Shown one piece after another: positions 15,560-23,743 of a DNA stretch of 41,441 nucleotides. The notes under the pieces are model-generated. The model did no database searches and had not been told where the DNA came from. It saw only the letters and a list, made by a program, of their open reading frames with translations. This DNA is from Ruminococcus sp. (GTDB lineage Bacteria; Bacillota; Clostridia; Oscillospirales; Ruminococcaceae). The stretch is taken from contig NZ_JAEFAJ010000030.1 of the NCBI RefSeq assembly GCF_016287535.1, positions 1-41,441 on the forward strand, read 5' to 3'. Position numbers and translations under genes: made by a program. Position 1 is the first letter of the stretch, and every line of letters starts with the position of its first letter.

Positions 15560-16990
15560 ATGAATAAATATAAAAAGCTTGTATTCAATACAGGTATATT
15601 CGCAATAGGCACATTTGGCTCAAAAATACTCATAATACTGCTTTCAAGGCTGTATGCGCACAATATGGACGCCGCAAACAACGGCGTAAAGGAGCTCCTT
15701 GAAAATATGCTGCTTTTTTTACAGCCTGTCTTTACCTTTGCTTTGCAGGAGTACCTTATACGTTTCGGACTTGACAAGAATTATGATAAGCATGAGGTAT
15801 TCACGACCTCCGGAATCATTACTTTTGCAGGCATGATGCTCATGGCAGTCACGGTGCCTGTTATCAGCAATATAACGGCTTTCAATTTCCTTAAAGGATA
15901 TACGCTCCTGTTCATACTGTATATGACTATGTCGTCGATACGAATGTTTTGCCAGAACTGCGTACGGTCAAGGGATATGGTAAAGATATTCTCGATTGAC
16001 GGTATCCTTGCGACACTGACCTTTTTGATACTCAATGTGATATTCATTGCAAAGCTGCATATGGGCGTAAAAGGCTTCATACTCTCGACAATTATTTCTG
16101 ACGGTTGTTCCGCGATATTCCTGTTTGCTGTTGCAAGACTCAGGGAATATACCGGCTTTGAGTATTTCAACAAGGAGCTGGGCAGGGAGATGATGCGCTT
16201 TGCGACACCGCTTATCCCTACTATAGTAATGTGGGCGATAACCTCTCTCTCCGACAGACTGTTCATCAGGCAGATGCACAGTGATTATCATTCGCTTGGC
16301 GAAAGCGCTGTAGGAATGTACAGCTTCGCCAATAAGATACCAAACCTTATATCTGTTGTTTCAACTATATTCTTTCAGGCGTGGAGTATGTCGGCCATAA
16401 CGGAAAACGAATCTGCTGACAGGAGCAGTTTCTATGAAAAGGTATATTCTGCATATGAGGCAATGATGTTCATGGCTGCGGCAGCCCTGCTCGTTGTTAT
16501 CAAGCCGGTAACGGCCTTCCTGGTGCCGTCCGACAAGAATATAGAGTATGCCAGTGTGTATATCTATACTCCCATACTTGTTGCGGCAGTAGTGTTCATG
16601 TGCTTCAATCAGTTCCTCGGCAGTATCTATTCGGCTACTAAGCATCAGAAGAACTCCTTCTGGACGGCTCTTGTTGCCTGCGGAGTGAATATCCCCATGA
16701 ACTTTTTCCTCATACCCGTATGGGGCATACAGGGCGCGGCAGTCGCAACTCTCCTGAGCTATCTGATATGCTTCTGGGCGCGTATAATCGACGCCAGGTA
16801 TTATGTGCCATTCCGCTTTGACGGTCTGAAGAACCTTGCGAATACAGCCATACTGCTTGCGATGTGCATTATAATGATATTTGAAGTCAAGCTTTATATA
16901 GTATGGATGCTGCTCCTTGCGGCGGTTATCGCAGCCCTCAATTACAAGGCTCTGCTGATAACCGTGAACAAGCTCCTCAAAAGGCGCTGA
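15560..16990 (+). CDS. Polysaccharide biosynthesis flippase (Wzx/MATE-like)
   Basis: A 476-aa integral membrane protein with about twelve to fourteen hydrophobic segments spread evenly along its length, as in the MurJ/Wzx/MATE exporter superfamily. It begins NTGIFAIGTFGSKILIILLSRLY, the usual first helix of oligosaccharide flippases. RLREYTGFEYFNKELGREMMRFATPLIPT matches the linker between halves. It probably flips lipid-linked glycan repeat units for cell-surface polysaccharide. No glycosyltransferase genes are adjacent, so the target polymer is unknown. ATG 15560 is chosen over the upstream GTG 15551 because CGGAG lies 9 bp before it. Confidence 0.86.
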   Translation: MNKYKKLVFNTGIFAIGTFGSKILIILLSRLYAHNMDAANNGVKELLENMLLFLQPVFTFALQEYLIRFGLDKNYDKHEVFTTSGIITFAGMMLMAVTVPVISNITAFNFLKGYTLLFILYMTMSSIRMFCQNCVRSRDMVKIFSIDGILATLTFLILNVIFIAKLHMGVKGFILSTIISDGCSAIFLFAVARLREYTGFEYFNKELGREMMRFATPLIPTIVMWAITSLSDRLFIRQMHSDYHSLGESAVGMYSFANKIPNLISVVSTIFFQAWSMSAITENESADRSSFYEKVYSAYEAMMFMAAAALLVVIKPVTAFLVPSDKNIEYASVYIYTPILVAAVVFMCFNQFLGSIYSATKHQKNSFWTALVACGVNIPMNFFLIPVWGIQGAAVATLLSYLICFWARIIDARYYVPFRFDGLKNLANTAILLAMCIIMIFEVKLYIVWMLLLAAVIAALNYKALLITVNKLLKRR

Positions 16991-17056
16991 AATCGTGAGG
17001 CCTCTGCACCTGCGTAATTAAACAATGAAAAATTAAAAATAAAAGGAGGGCTTATT

Positions 17057-17767
17057 ATGCCGACACCACACAACAATGCCCAAAAAGGCGATATCGCAAA
17101 AACTGTTCTCATGCCGGGAGATCCCCTGAGAGCAAAATTCATCGCTGAGAATTACCTTGATGATCCTGTCTGCTATAACGAGGTCAGAGGTATGCTTGGC
17201 TTTACGGGCAAATATAAGGGAGTACCTGTTTCCGTGCAGGGAAGCGGCATGGGTATGCCTTCCATTGGCATATACTCATGGGAGCTTTTCAACGAGTATG
17301 ATGTTGATAATATAATCCGTGTAGGTACTGCCGGCGGAGTTGCTGATAATGTCGGACTCAGGGACGTAGTTATCGGAATGAGCGCAAGCACAAATTCAGC
17401 CTACGCTTCACAGTACAGACTTCCCGGCACTTATGCGCCGACTGCTTCATGGAAGCTGCTTTCGTCAGCTGTCAGGGCTGCTGAGATAAAGGGGAGCCGT
17501 TTCCATGTCGGAAATATTCTTTCGAGCGATACCTTCTACGACGACGCAGACAGCCTTGCTGACTGGCAGAAGATGGGTGTCCTTGCAATAGAGATGGAAG
17601 CTGCCGCACTGTATATGAATGCTGCAAGAGCAGGAAAAAATGCTCTCTGCATACTTACAGTATCGGACTGTCCGCTTAAAGGATTGTCCACCAGTGCCGA
17701 GGAGCGTCAGACAACCTTCCGTGACATGATGGAGATCGCGCTTGAAGCGGCTGTATCTCTCGAATAA
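17057..17767 (+). CDS. deoD: Purine nucleoside phosphorylase, DeoD type
   Basis: A 236-aa cytoplasmic enzyme, the normal size for hexameric DeoD. It cleaves purine (deoxy)nucleosides with phosphate into base and (deoxy)ribose 1-phosphate in salvage. Visible motifs are TPHNNA at the N-terminus, phosphate-loop MPGDPLRAKFIAE, GSGMGMPSIGIYSWELF, RVGTAGGV, EMEAAALYMNAA and TVSD with the catalytic Asp. AAAGGAGGG precedes the ATG. It stands alone, separated from the flippase by 66 bp without a clear terminator. Confidence 0.96.
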   Translation: MPTPHNNAQKGDIAKTVLMPGDPLRAKFIAENYLDDPVCYNEVRGMLGFTGKYKGVPVSVQGSGMGMPSIGIYSWELFNEYDVDNIIRVGTAGGVADNVGLRDVVIGMSASTNSAYASQYRLPGTYAPTASWKLLSSAVRAAEIKGSRFHVGNILSSDTFYDDADSLADWQKMGVLAIEMEAAALYMNAARAGKNALCILTVSDCPLKGLSTSAEERQTTFRDMMEIALEAAVSLE

Positions 17768-17802
17768 AAGGGGAAAACAGGAAATTTAAAAATTAATATT
17801 AG

Positions 17803-17846
17803 TTTAAGGTTACTTTAAGATTATTTTAAGGTTGAAACGGTATATT
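17803..17846 (+). promoter_or_regulatory. Three 11-bp TTTAAG direct repeats before a -10 box
   Basis: TTTAAG begins at 17803, 17814 and 17825, exactly 11 bp apart, with the extended unit TTTAAGGTTAC / TTTAAGATTAT / TTTAAGGTTGA. TATATT lies at 17841-17846, so the third repeat sits over the -35 position. Tandem sites with 11-bp phasing placed this way are typical of activation by OmpR/PhoB-family response regulators. Which regulator is unknown. Confidence 0.65.
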
Positions 17847-17852
17847 ATTAGT

Positions 17853-17937
17853 GGATTAAGTAATCCCCCAATTCCCCTTCTATATTTATTCATTTCATTT
17901 GTTTAGGCTATGCATTGTTTCTATGCATAGCTTTTTA
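17853..17937 (+). ncRNA. Candidate small regulatory RNA, about 85 nt
   Basis: Starting where the repeat-controlled promoter should fire, the segment opens with the perfect hairpin GGATTA-AG-TAATCC (17853-17866). It continues with an unpaired pyrimidine-rich stretch (CCCCCAATTCCCCTTC...) and ends in the terminator GCTATGCAT/ATGCATAGC (17907-17931) with TTTTT. No start codon with a ribosome site is present. A 5' hairpin, a C/U-rich seed and a 3' terminator is a common small-RNA plan. The C-rich stretch could pair with GGAGG ribosome binding sites. Confidence 0.5.
17907..17937 (+). terminator. Terminator after deoD / of the candidate sRNA
   Basis: Perfect 9-bp stem GCTATGCAT/ATGCATAGC with a TGTTTCT loop and a T run. 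It could end readthrough from deoD as well as the candidate sRNA. Confidence 0.88.
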
Positions 17938-17946
17938 CTTTTATAA

Positions 17947-18113
17947 TTGTCTTTTCCGATGGAATATGTTATGATCGGATGGGACATGATAAAAGGGCGA
18001 TATGTGGGCTTTTATAAAGACCTGAAACGGGGAGTATCAGAGCTTTAAGTTTCTGCGGTTTGCACAAAATTACAAAGCCTGTATTGTGAATTACTTACAA
18101 TACAGGCTTTTTT
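17947..18113 (+). ncRNA. Second promoter-terminator unit, possible short transcript
   Basis: TTGTCT (17947-17952) and TATGAT (17970-17975) are 17 bp apart. A 14-bp perfect stem AAAGCCTGTATTGT/ACAATACAGGCTTT (18074-18110) followed by more T residues ends the unit. The roughly 130-nt transcript holds one 7-codon frame after GGG (near 17999-18029) and no longer ORF. Small RNA, peptide leader or silent remnant are all possible. Confidence 0.35.
18074..18113 (+). terminator. Strong terminator hairpin
   Basis: The 14-bp uninterrupted stem has a GAATTACTT loop and six T residues at its 3' side (18108-18113). Confidence 0.88.
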
Positions 18114-18128
18114 ACAGGCGTATAAAAA

Positions 18129-18166
18129 GGCGCAGCAGCTCCCGCCCGGGAACTGCTGCGCCTTTT
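18129..18166 (-). terminator. Terminator of the NatAB-like operon
   Basis: GGCGCAGCAG (from 18129) pairs with CTGCTGCGCC (to 18162), with CCCG/CGGG inside. It is flanked by AAAAA on the left and TTTT on the right, so it can end transcription both ways. The main user is the minus-strand ABC operon, whose stop codon is at 18188. Confidence 0.9.
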
Positions 18167-18187
18167 CATGGGGAAAGGGGAAGAGGA

Positions 18188-19540
18188 TCAATCCTCGTTG
18201 TTTTTCATAGATTTCTTTAATTTGGACTTCTGTCCGAAATTAAGTGATATAGTGAGTATCTTGTCTGACTTGAAAAGCTTGAGAGCAAAGAACATCACTA
18301 TTGCGAAAAAGATTATCTGATAAGCCAGACCGCCCCAGAATGCGGCATAATTACCGAACATCAGGTTTGGCATAGCTGTGAACGTGTGAGTAAAGGGTAT
18401 CGCCCATACGATCAGCTTGGCAGCTGTCGGGAGACTGTTCACATCGGTGAACAGAGTTACCAGCCACGGTACCATTACCATCATCATAATGGGAAGGAGC
18501 ATTGTCTGTGCAGACTTGCTGTCGTTTACCAGTGCGCCGAGGATAATGGATATCGCAAGGCATATCATAATGGTGATAAAGAGCTGTAAGCCTATGAGCA
18601 GATAATCTCCTGCGCTGAGGGTAAGTCCCAGCTGCTTGATAGCGTCGCCGGACGAAATGACATTTGAAGCCGCTGACTGTACGCTGTCGCTTATCTCTTC
18701 GGAGACAGCTCCCGTCATGCCCTTTGTATAAGAGGAGAAGCCTATCATCATTACTCCTGCGTTGAGGAGAGCGGCGATAGCTGCTGCCAGCATTTTTGCT
18801 GTTATTACAGAACCTCTTGAAATAGGTGCCGAAAGAAGTGTTTCAAGAGTCTTGTCGATCTTCTCGTTTGATATTGAAGCTATCAGCGACTGCGATGTCA
18901 GCATGATGAGCATCATAACGATAAGAGGAAGTATCATATTCTGCGTGAGCAGCTTAGTCATTATAGACGAGCTGGATATCTTCGCTGACTTTTCAGCGAC
19001 TACCGTATGCTCCGTAACAATAAGGGGAGCCTCGATAACGGCGAGATCCTCTTCGGACACGCCCTGCTGCTCTGCGAGTTTAAGGGCAACATATCCGTTG
19101 ATAAGTGATACCGTACCCTCTGTGCCGCCTGTCATTCCACTGAATGTCGAAACCGACTGGACCTTGTTTACTGACAGTATTTCCGGCTTTTTACCGGAAT
19201 TTACGGATTCGGTGAAGCCTTTTGGTATGATAACGAAGCTCTTGATATCCTTGTCCTTGAATGCCGAGGCGTAATCATCGCCGTTTACATTTACGGTTTT
19301 GATCTTTGTATCACTGCTTTTGAACGAGTTAAGCATTTCATGTGTGAAATCCGTATCGTCCATATCGCATACATTGATCTGAGGATTCTTAGCGTCGTTT
19401 ACTATCTCATTGGTAGCGCTCTGCATGACATTTCCCATTATAAGGAATATACTCAGAACGAATACCAGGGATATTATCATCTGTTTGTTTATGAGCTCCG
19501 AGAGCTCTTTTTTGAGAAGGTTAATGAACTTCATTCTCAT
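18188..19540 (-). CDS. ABC-2 type transporter permease (NatB-like)
   Basis: A 450-aa membrane protein. A first membrane segment near residues 20-42 (MIISLVFVLSIFLIMGNVMQ) is followed by a large outside domain (about 45-195) and then five or six further segments (LILPLIVMMLIMLTSQSLIASI, MLAAAIAALLNAGVMMIGF, ICLAISIILGAL, LLPIMMMVMVPWLVTL, YQIIFFAIVMFFALKLF). This is the NatB/YhaP export permease plan. GGGTGG precedes the start, which overlaps the end of the ATPase gene by 20 bp. Sodium or small-molecule export is typical of NatAB, but the substrate here is not known. Confidence 0.88.
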   Translation of the reverse strand: MRMKFINLLKKELSELINKQMIISLVFVLSIFLIMGNVMQSATNEIVNDAKNPQINVCDMDDTDFTHEMLNSFKSSDTKIKTVNVNGDDYASAFKDKDIKSFVIIPKGFTESVNSGKKPEILSVNKVQSVSTFSGMTGGTEGTVSLINGYVALKLAEQQGVSEEDLAVIEAPLIVTEHTVVAEKSAKISSSSIMTKLLTQNMILPLIVMMLIMLTSQSLIASISNEKIDKTLETLLSAPISRGSVITAKMLAAAIAALLNAGVMMIGFSSYTKGMTGAVSEEISDSVQSAASNVISSGDAIKQLGLTLSAGDYLLIGLQLFITIMICLAISIILGALVNDSKSAQTMLLPIMMMVMVPWLVTLFTDVNSLPTAAKLIVWAIPFTHTFTAMPNLMFGNYAAFWGGLAYQIIFFAIVMFFALKLFKSDKILTISLNFGQKSKLKKSMKNNED

Positions 19541-20261
19541 TCACCACCCTTTCAAAGACCTGTTCGAGATTGGAAACGCCATAGCGTTCCTTCAGCTCGT
19601 CTGCTTTTCCTGTTACCATAAGGTGTCCTTTGGAAATGATACCTATACGGTCGGAAACGAATTCGATCTCAAGCATATTGTGTGATGAGAGAAGGAAGGA
19701 CATTCCCTCTTCTGCGGCGAGCTTTTTTATCATCTTGCGTATCTCTATGGCGTTCAGAACGTCGAGACCGCTTGTAGGCTCGTCAAGTATCGCAAGCTTA
19801 GGCTTTGTCATTACCGCTCTTGAAAGGAGCAGCTTGCGTATCATACCGCGGCTGTAGCTGCCGATCTTGTCATTGAGCCTGTCTCCGAGACCGCAGATAT
19901 TCTTTGCGCGTTCAACGTAGGAGTTGAGCTTGTCGATATCGGTAGTGAAGAGCCCCGCCATGAATCTCAGGTACTTGATACCTGTCATCTGTTTATATGC
20001 TCCCGCTTCGTCGGGAAGATAGGTTATGCATTCCCTGACTTTTTCGGGTGATTTTATAATACTGTTTCCGGCTACGACCGCGTCGCCGGAGGTAGGTGTG
20101 AGGAGAGTGGATATCATGCGTATAGTAGTAGTCTTGCCGGCGCCGTTGGGACCGATAAGAGCAAATATCTCACCCTCGCTTATCTCAAAGGAGACCTTAT
20201 CCGCTGCAAGTACCTTTGTGTACTGCTTGGACAGCTCCTTTACTTCTAAAACGTTTGCCAA
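19521..20261 (-). CDS. ABC transporter ATP-binding protein (NatA-like)
   Basis: A 246-aa ATPase with Walker A GPNGAGKTTT, signature YSRGMIRKLLLSRA, Walker B LAILDEPTSGLD and the switch His in LLSSHNMLEIEFV. The start codon is TTG at 20261, supported by AAAGGAGAG just upstream and by the protein beginning at the conserved VLEVKELSKQY. It is the first gene of a two-gene exporter operon, overlapping the permease by 20 bp. Confidence 0.92.
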   Translation of the reverse strand: MANVLEVKELSKQYTKVLAADKVSFEISEGEIFALIGPNGAGKTTTIRMISTLLTPTSGDAVVAGNSIIKSPEKVRECITYLPDEAGAYKQMTGIKYLRFMAGLFTTDIDKLNSYVERAKNICGLGDRLNDKIGSYSRGMIRKLLLSRAVMTKPKLAILDEPTSGLDVLNAIEIRKMIKKLAAEEGMSFLLSSHNMLEIEFVSDRIGIISKGHLMVTGKADELKERYGVSNLEQVFERVVNENEVH

Positions 20262-20318
20262 AATATCTCTCCTTTGTTATGTGGAGTTTATATTGAAACT
20301 GTTGCTTTTACTATAATT

Positions 20319-20347
20319 ATAATACCACAAAAAGCACGAAAAGTCAA
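20319..20347 (-). promoter_or_regulatory. Promoter of the NatAB-like operon
   Basis: On the minus strand TTGACT (20347-20342) and TATTAT (20324-20319) are 17 bp apart, about 58 bp before the ATPase start. Confidence 0.82.
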
Positions 20348-20554
20348 TACAAAACGTAGAAACGAACTCAAATTTTACAGTTTTTTAATAATAATCCAAA
20401 CTCTGCCCGAAAAACCGTAAACGGGGTGAAAAAAGTTGGAGGGTTTCACAGATTGAAAGGGCTTGTTTTGTGCAGCATTATTATAAAATGGTATAATTAA
20501 GCTAAACCATAACAGGTAAAAGATATTATTTATATTCAGGGCATACCTGTTTTC

Positions 20555-20583
20555 TTGACATTGTACAATAAATTTGATATACT
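20555..20583 (+). promoter_or_regulatory. Promoter of operon B
   Basis: TTGACA (20555-20560) and TATACT (20578-20583) with a 17-bp spacer. The transcript would start near 20590. The stretch 20348-20554 between this and the divergent promoter holds nothing I recognise. Confidence 0.9.
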
Positions 20584-20589
20584 AACTTT

Positions 20590-20724
20590 AATGGATAATG
20601 GCAGTAACGAAAAGCTGCCTGCGGCTGTCTGTGCGCATAATTCCCGACACAGGGGAGCGTGCGCTTTTTTGTTTGCTGAGGCAGCCGGAACAGCGCAGAT
20701 TCGCGGAAAGGCGGTGAGGGAACG
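20590..20724 (+). promoter_or_regulatory. Operon B leader with a terminator-like hairpin (attenuator candidate)
   Basis: Inside the leader GCGCA-TAA-TTCCC (20633-20645) pairs with GGGGA-GCG-TGCGC (20652-20664) and runs into six T residues (20665-20670), the form of an intrinsic terminator before the first gene. GCTGCCT (20614-20620) can pair with AGGCAGC (20679-20685) around it, or CTGC (20615-20618) can pair with GCAG (20601-20604) instead. These competing pairings suggest conditional readthrough. I recognise no known riboswitch. Confidence 0.5.
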
Positions 20725-23637
20725 ATGAAAGGATATATTCGCAGGATAGCTGCGGGGGCGTTGTCGCTTTGGCTGTCGGCAGCCTGCTGCCTGACTTCTT
20801 ACGGAGCTTCTGCGGCTGAAAATACGGCGCCTGCGGACACGGCGGAGGATTATTACAGGATAGAACCCCTGGACAGCGGTCTCCTCACTTTCAGCGAGTA
20901 TTATGATATATATTCTGCCAAGGAACGTCCCGGCTGTGAGATAGTGCTGAGTGCCGAGAATATGTCTCCCGTAAGGGAAGGGCAGATAACAAAGGGCAGC
21001 TTTACCTCTGATGACGGTGAAACGAGAGACGGTGTAATTCTCTGGAGCAGCGCTTCGGGAGTTCTCACCTACAGTATAAATGTGCCGGAAACAGGCAATT
21101 ACTGCATTATGGCGGATTACTGCCCGATGATATCAGGCAGTCCTGATATAGAGCTTGAACTGAGGATCGACGGGAAGCTGCCTTATGATACGGCTTCACG
21201 CATCTCTCTCGGAAGAGTCTGGACAAACGAGCATGAGATATACACCGACAGCCGCGGAAATCAGGTGCGCCCTGCGCAGGTCCAGCGCACTATGTGGAAA
21301 AGCTCGGTATTCGGCGACGCTGACGGACTTTTCAGCGAGCCTCTGTTCGTATATCTTGAAAAGGGCAGGCATGAGCTCAGCCTGAGCTCGGAAAGGGCGC
21401 AGTTCGTTATAGACAGCATAAAGCTCTTCAATCCTGAGGAACTGCCGTCATACAGCGAATACGAAGCGTCAGCGGGAGCTCCGTTTACAGCTGAGGAAAC
21501 TCCCCCCGCGCTGTTCAGGATAGAGGGAGAGGACGCGGTATACAAGTCCGACCCTACTCTTTATCCTACCTTTGATAACAGCAGTTATCTTGCCTCGCCC
21601 TCTGATCCGAGAAAAATGGTATACAATACCCTCGGCAGCGGCAGCTGGAAAAAAGCCCTGCAAACGGTGACGTGGGAGATATCCGCGGAGGATACCGGCG
21701 CAGGAGGCTGGTATAAAATAGGTATAAAGGCAAGACAGGACAAGATACGCGGATTTGATTCAAACAGACGCATATATATCGACGGAAAAGTGCCGTGCAG
21801 GGAGCTTGACTGCGTTAAGTTCAGCTATGATACTGACTGGTCCGTGGTAAGTCCCGACAGCGTATACATATGGCTGGAGGGCGGCATGAGCCACACGATC
21901 TCAATGGAAGCGGTTCCGGGCGATATAGGAGAGTACCTCCGCAGGCTCGAAGGCACGGTAAAGGAGCTTAATACCTGTTACCGCAGGGTGCTTATGATAA
22001 CGGGACCTTCTCCCGACAAATACACTGATTACTATGTACATGAAAAGATACCCGGACTTGTTGAACAGTTCGGCAGTATATCTTCTGAGCTGAAAGAGAT
22101 ACAGAAAGGGATAGAGTCCATTTCGGGAAGCAAAGGCACAGAGGCGGCTGCACTGGAGAATATGGCGGTGATACTGGACAAGTGTACCGGAAAGCCGCTG
22201 AGGATACCGGATTATCTTTCACAGATAAAGGACGGTATCGCGTCCCTGTCCGCATGGATGAGGGAAAACCGCGATCAGCCCCTTGAGGTGGATTATATTG
22301 AATTTGCCACAGCCGGCATGGATTTTTCAAGCTGTGACGAAAAGTTTATAAAGTCGCTCAAATTCGGATTTGACGCTTTTATAGGCTCGTTTTTTGAGGA
22401 TTATACTACTCTTTCCGATGTGGAAGGAGAGGACGCCATTGAGGTATGGGTCTCCCTCGGAAGGGATCAGGCTCAGGTAGTCAAGGAGATGGCGGAGAAT
22501 GGGTTCATGCAGGAAACCGGTATACCGGTCTCGGTGAACCTTGTTACAGGCGGAGTAGTTGAAGCGGCTCTCGCAGGAAAGGGACCTGATGTTGCCCTTT
22601 TTCTCGGCGGAGAGTTCCCCGTGAACCTTGCCGCCCGCGATCTGCTTGTCGATATGTCGGAGTTTGCCGACTTTGAAGATGTAAAGGGACGCTTCCAGCG
22701 GAATGCCATGACCCAGTACACCTACAACGGAGGCTGCTTCGGGCTGCCTATCAGCCAGTCCTTCCCCATGATGTTCTACAGGACTGACGTCCTCACGGAG
22801 CTGGGATACAGCTCGCCACCGGAGACGTGGCAGGATCTTAAAGATATGCTGCCTGCCCTCCAAAGGAACTATATGTCCGCAGGACTTGTGCTTCCACCCA
22901 ACAATATATCTCCGGCTACGGAAACAGGTCATACCTTCGCCCTGCTCATGCTGCAAAAGGGGCTTAACTACTACAACGCAGAGCAGACAGCTTCAGTCTT
23001 TGATACCGTTGAAGCGGTTCAGGCTTTTGAAGAGTGGACGGATTTCTATACGAAATACTGCTTTGAGCAGACCTACGACGCATTCAGCCGTTTCAGAACA
23101 GGCGAATATCCCATAGTTATCGCAAATTACACGTTTTTTAACCAGCTCACGGCGGCTGCTCCGGAAATAAACGGCTTGTGGGACTTCTGTCCGGTGCCCG
23201 GTACGGAAAGAGAGGACGGAACGGTCTCTCATGCGGCAAATTCCAACGGCGCAGGAGCGGTCATATTCAAAAAGGTGAAGAACAAGGAGAACGCCTGGAA
23301 GTTCGTCAAGTGGTTCACGGATACGGAAACGCAGGCGGAGTTCGCGTCGCAGATAGAGGGGCTTCTCGGAACTATGGGGCGCTTTGATACCGCTAATGTT
23401 GAAGCGCTGGGACGTATGTCCTGGTCTGACGGCGAGCTTGAAAGGCTCCGCGCACAGCAGGAGGAGCTGGAGGAGATACCGATAACCCCTGCTTCCTATG
23501 CGGTGACGAGAAATATTATGAACGCATTCAGGGAGACCATAAACGAAAAAAGGAATCCCCGTGATACGCTTATATGGTACAACAGGGATATAAACGACGA
23601 GATAACGCGAAAGCGTAAAAACCTCGGTTTGGTTTAA
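20725..23637 (+). CDS. Giant ABC solute-binding protein with N-terminal beta-sandwich-like regions
   Basis: A 970-aa exported protein. The signal region ends SAACCLTS, with a weak possible lipobox. Residues about 50-250 and 262-410 each look like a beta-rich ligand-binding module (YYRIEPLDSG... YSINVPETGNYCIMADY; FRIEGEDAVY... GGWYKIGIKARQD) of the CBM/galactose-binding type. A helical stretch follows (about 410-520). From about 570 (DAIEVWVSLGRDQAQVVKEMAE) to the end is a family-1 solute-binding domain, with GPDVALFLGGEFPVNLAARDLLVDM and WKFVKWFTDTETQAEF. It is more than twice the usual size for the family. It begins an operon with two permease pairs and probably delivers a carbohydrate to one of them. 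Confidence 0.82.
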   Translation: MKGYIRRIAAGALSLWLSAACCLTSYGASAAENTAPADTAEDYYRIEPLDSGLLTFSEYYDIYSAKERPGCEIVLSAENMSPVREGQITKGSFTSDDGETRDGVILWSSASGVLTYSINVPETGNYCIMADYCPMISGSPDIELELRIDGKLPYDTASRISLGRVWTNEHEIYTDSRGNQVRPAQVQRTMWKSSVFGDADGLFSEPLFVYLEKGRHELSLSSERAQFVIDSIKLFNPEELPSYSEYEASAGAPFTAEETPPALFRIEGEDAVYKSDPTLYPTFDNSSYLASPSDPRKMVYNTLGSGSWKKALQTVTWEISAEDTGAGGWYKIGIKARQDKIRGFDSNRRIYIDGKVPCRELDCVKFSYDTDWSVVSPDSVYIWLEGGMSHTISMEAVPGDIGEYLRRLEGTVKELNTCYRRVLMITGPSPDKYTDYYVHEKIPGLVEQFGSISSELKEIQKGIESISGSKGTEAAALENMAVILDKCTGKPLRIPDYLSQIKDGIASLSAWMRENRDQPLEVDYIEFATAGMDFSSCDEKFIKSLKFGFDAFIGSFFEDYTTLSDVEGEDAIEVWVSLGRDQAQVVKEMAENGFMQETGIPVSVNLVTGGVVEAALAGKGPDVALFLGGEFPVNLAARDLLVDMSEFADFEDVKGRFQRNAMTQYTYNGGCFGLPISQSFPMMFYRTDVLTELGYSSPPETWQDLKDMLPALQRNYMSAGLVLPPNNISPATETGHTFALLMLQKGLNYYNAEQTASVFDTVEAVQAFEEWTDFYTKYCFEQTYDAFSRFRTGEYPIVIANYTFFNQLTAAAPEINGLWDFCPVPGTEREDGTVSHAANSNGAGAVIFKKVKNKENAWKFVKWFTDTETQAEFASQIEGLLGTMGRFDTANVEALGRMSWSDGELERLRAQQEELEEIPITPASYAVTRNIMNAFRETINEKRNPRDTLIWYNRDINDEITRKRKNLGLV

Positions 23638-23638
23638 A

Positions 23639-23716
23639 TTTGTAAGGGACGGATATTATCCGCCCGCTGATGAACGATTGGTATATCGGGGCGATGTGAG
23701 CATCGCCCCCTACAAA
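23639..23716. repeat. Small palindromic repeat (78 bp, TTTGTA...TACAAA)
   Basis: The segment begins TTTGTA and ends TACAAA. Inside are two hairpins, CGGATATTATCCG and the long GGGGCGATGTGAGCATCGCCCC stem. Elements with GGGGCGAT-type stems and TGTAGGG/CCCTACA ends are, from memory, scattered through Firmicutes genomes as non-coding repeats. It lies between the first and second genes of operon B without breaking either. Confidence 0.65.
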
Positions 23717-23743
23717 GTGTTGTAAAGAAAGGAGTGTAAGAAA

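Noticed and set aside
20630..20690. AGGGGAGC followed by GCTGAG, reminiscent of the 5' part of a TPP riboswitch
   Set aside because: The second half (the TGAACCTGA and TAATGCCAGCGTAGGGA parts) is missing and GCTGAG is followed by G instead of A.
22327..22956. Minus-strand 209-codon frame
   Set aside because: It lies fully inside the giant solute-binding protein gene, which has a clear domain match; no ribosome site or family match on the minus strand.
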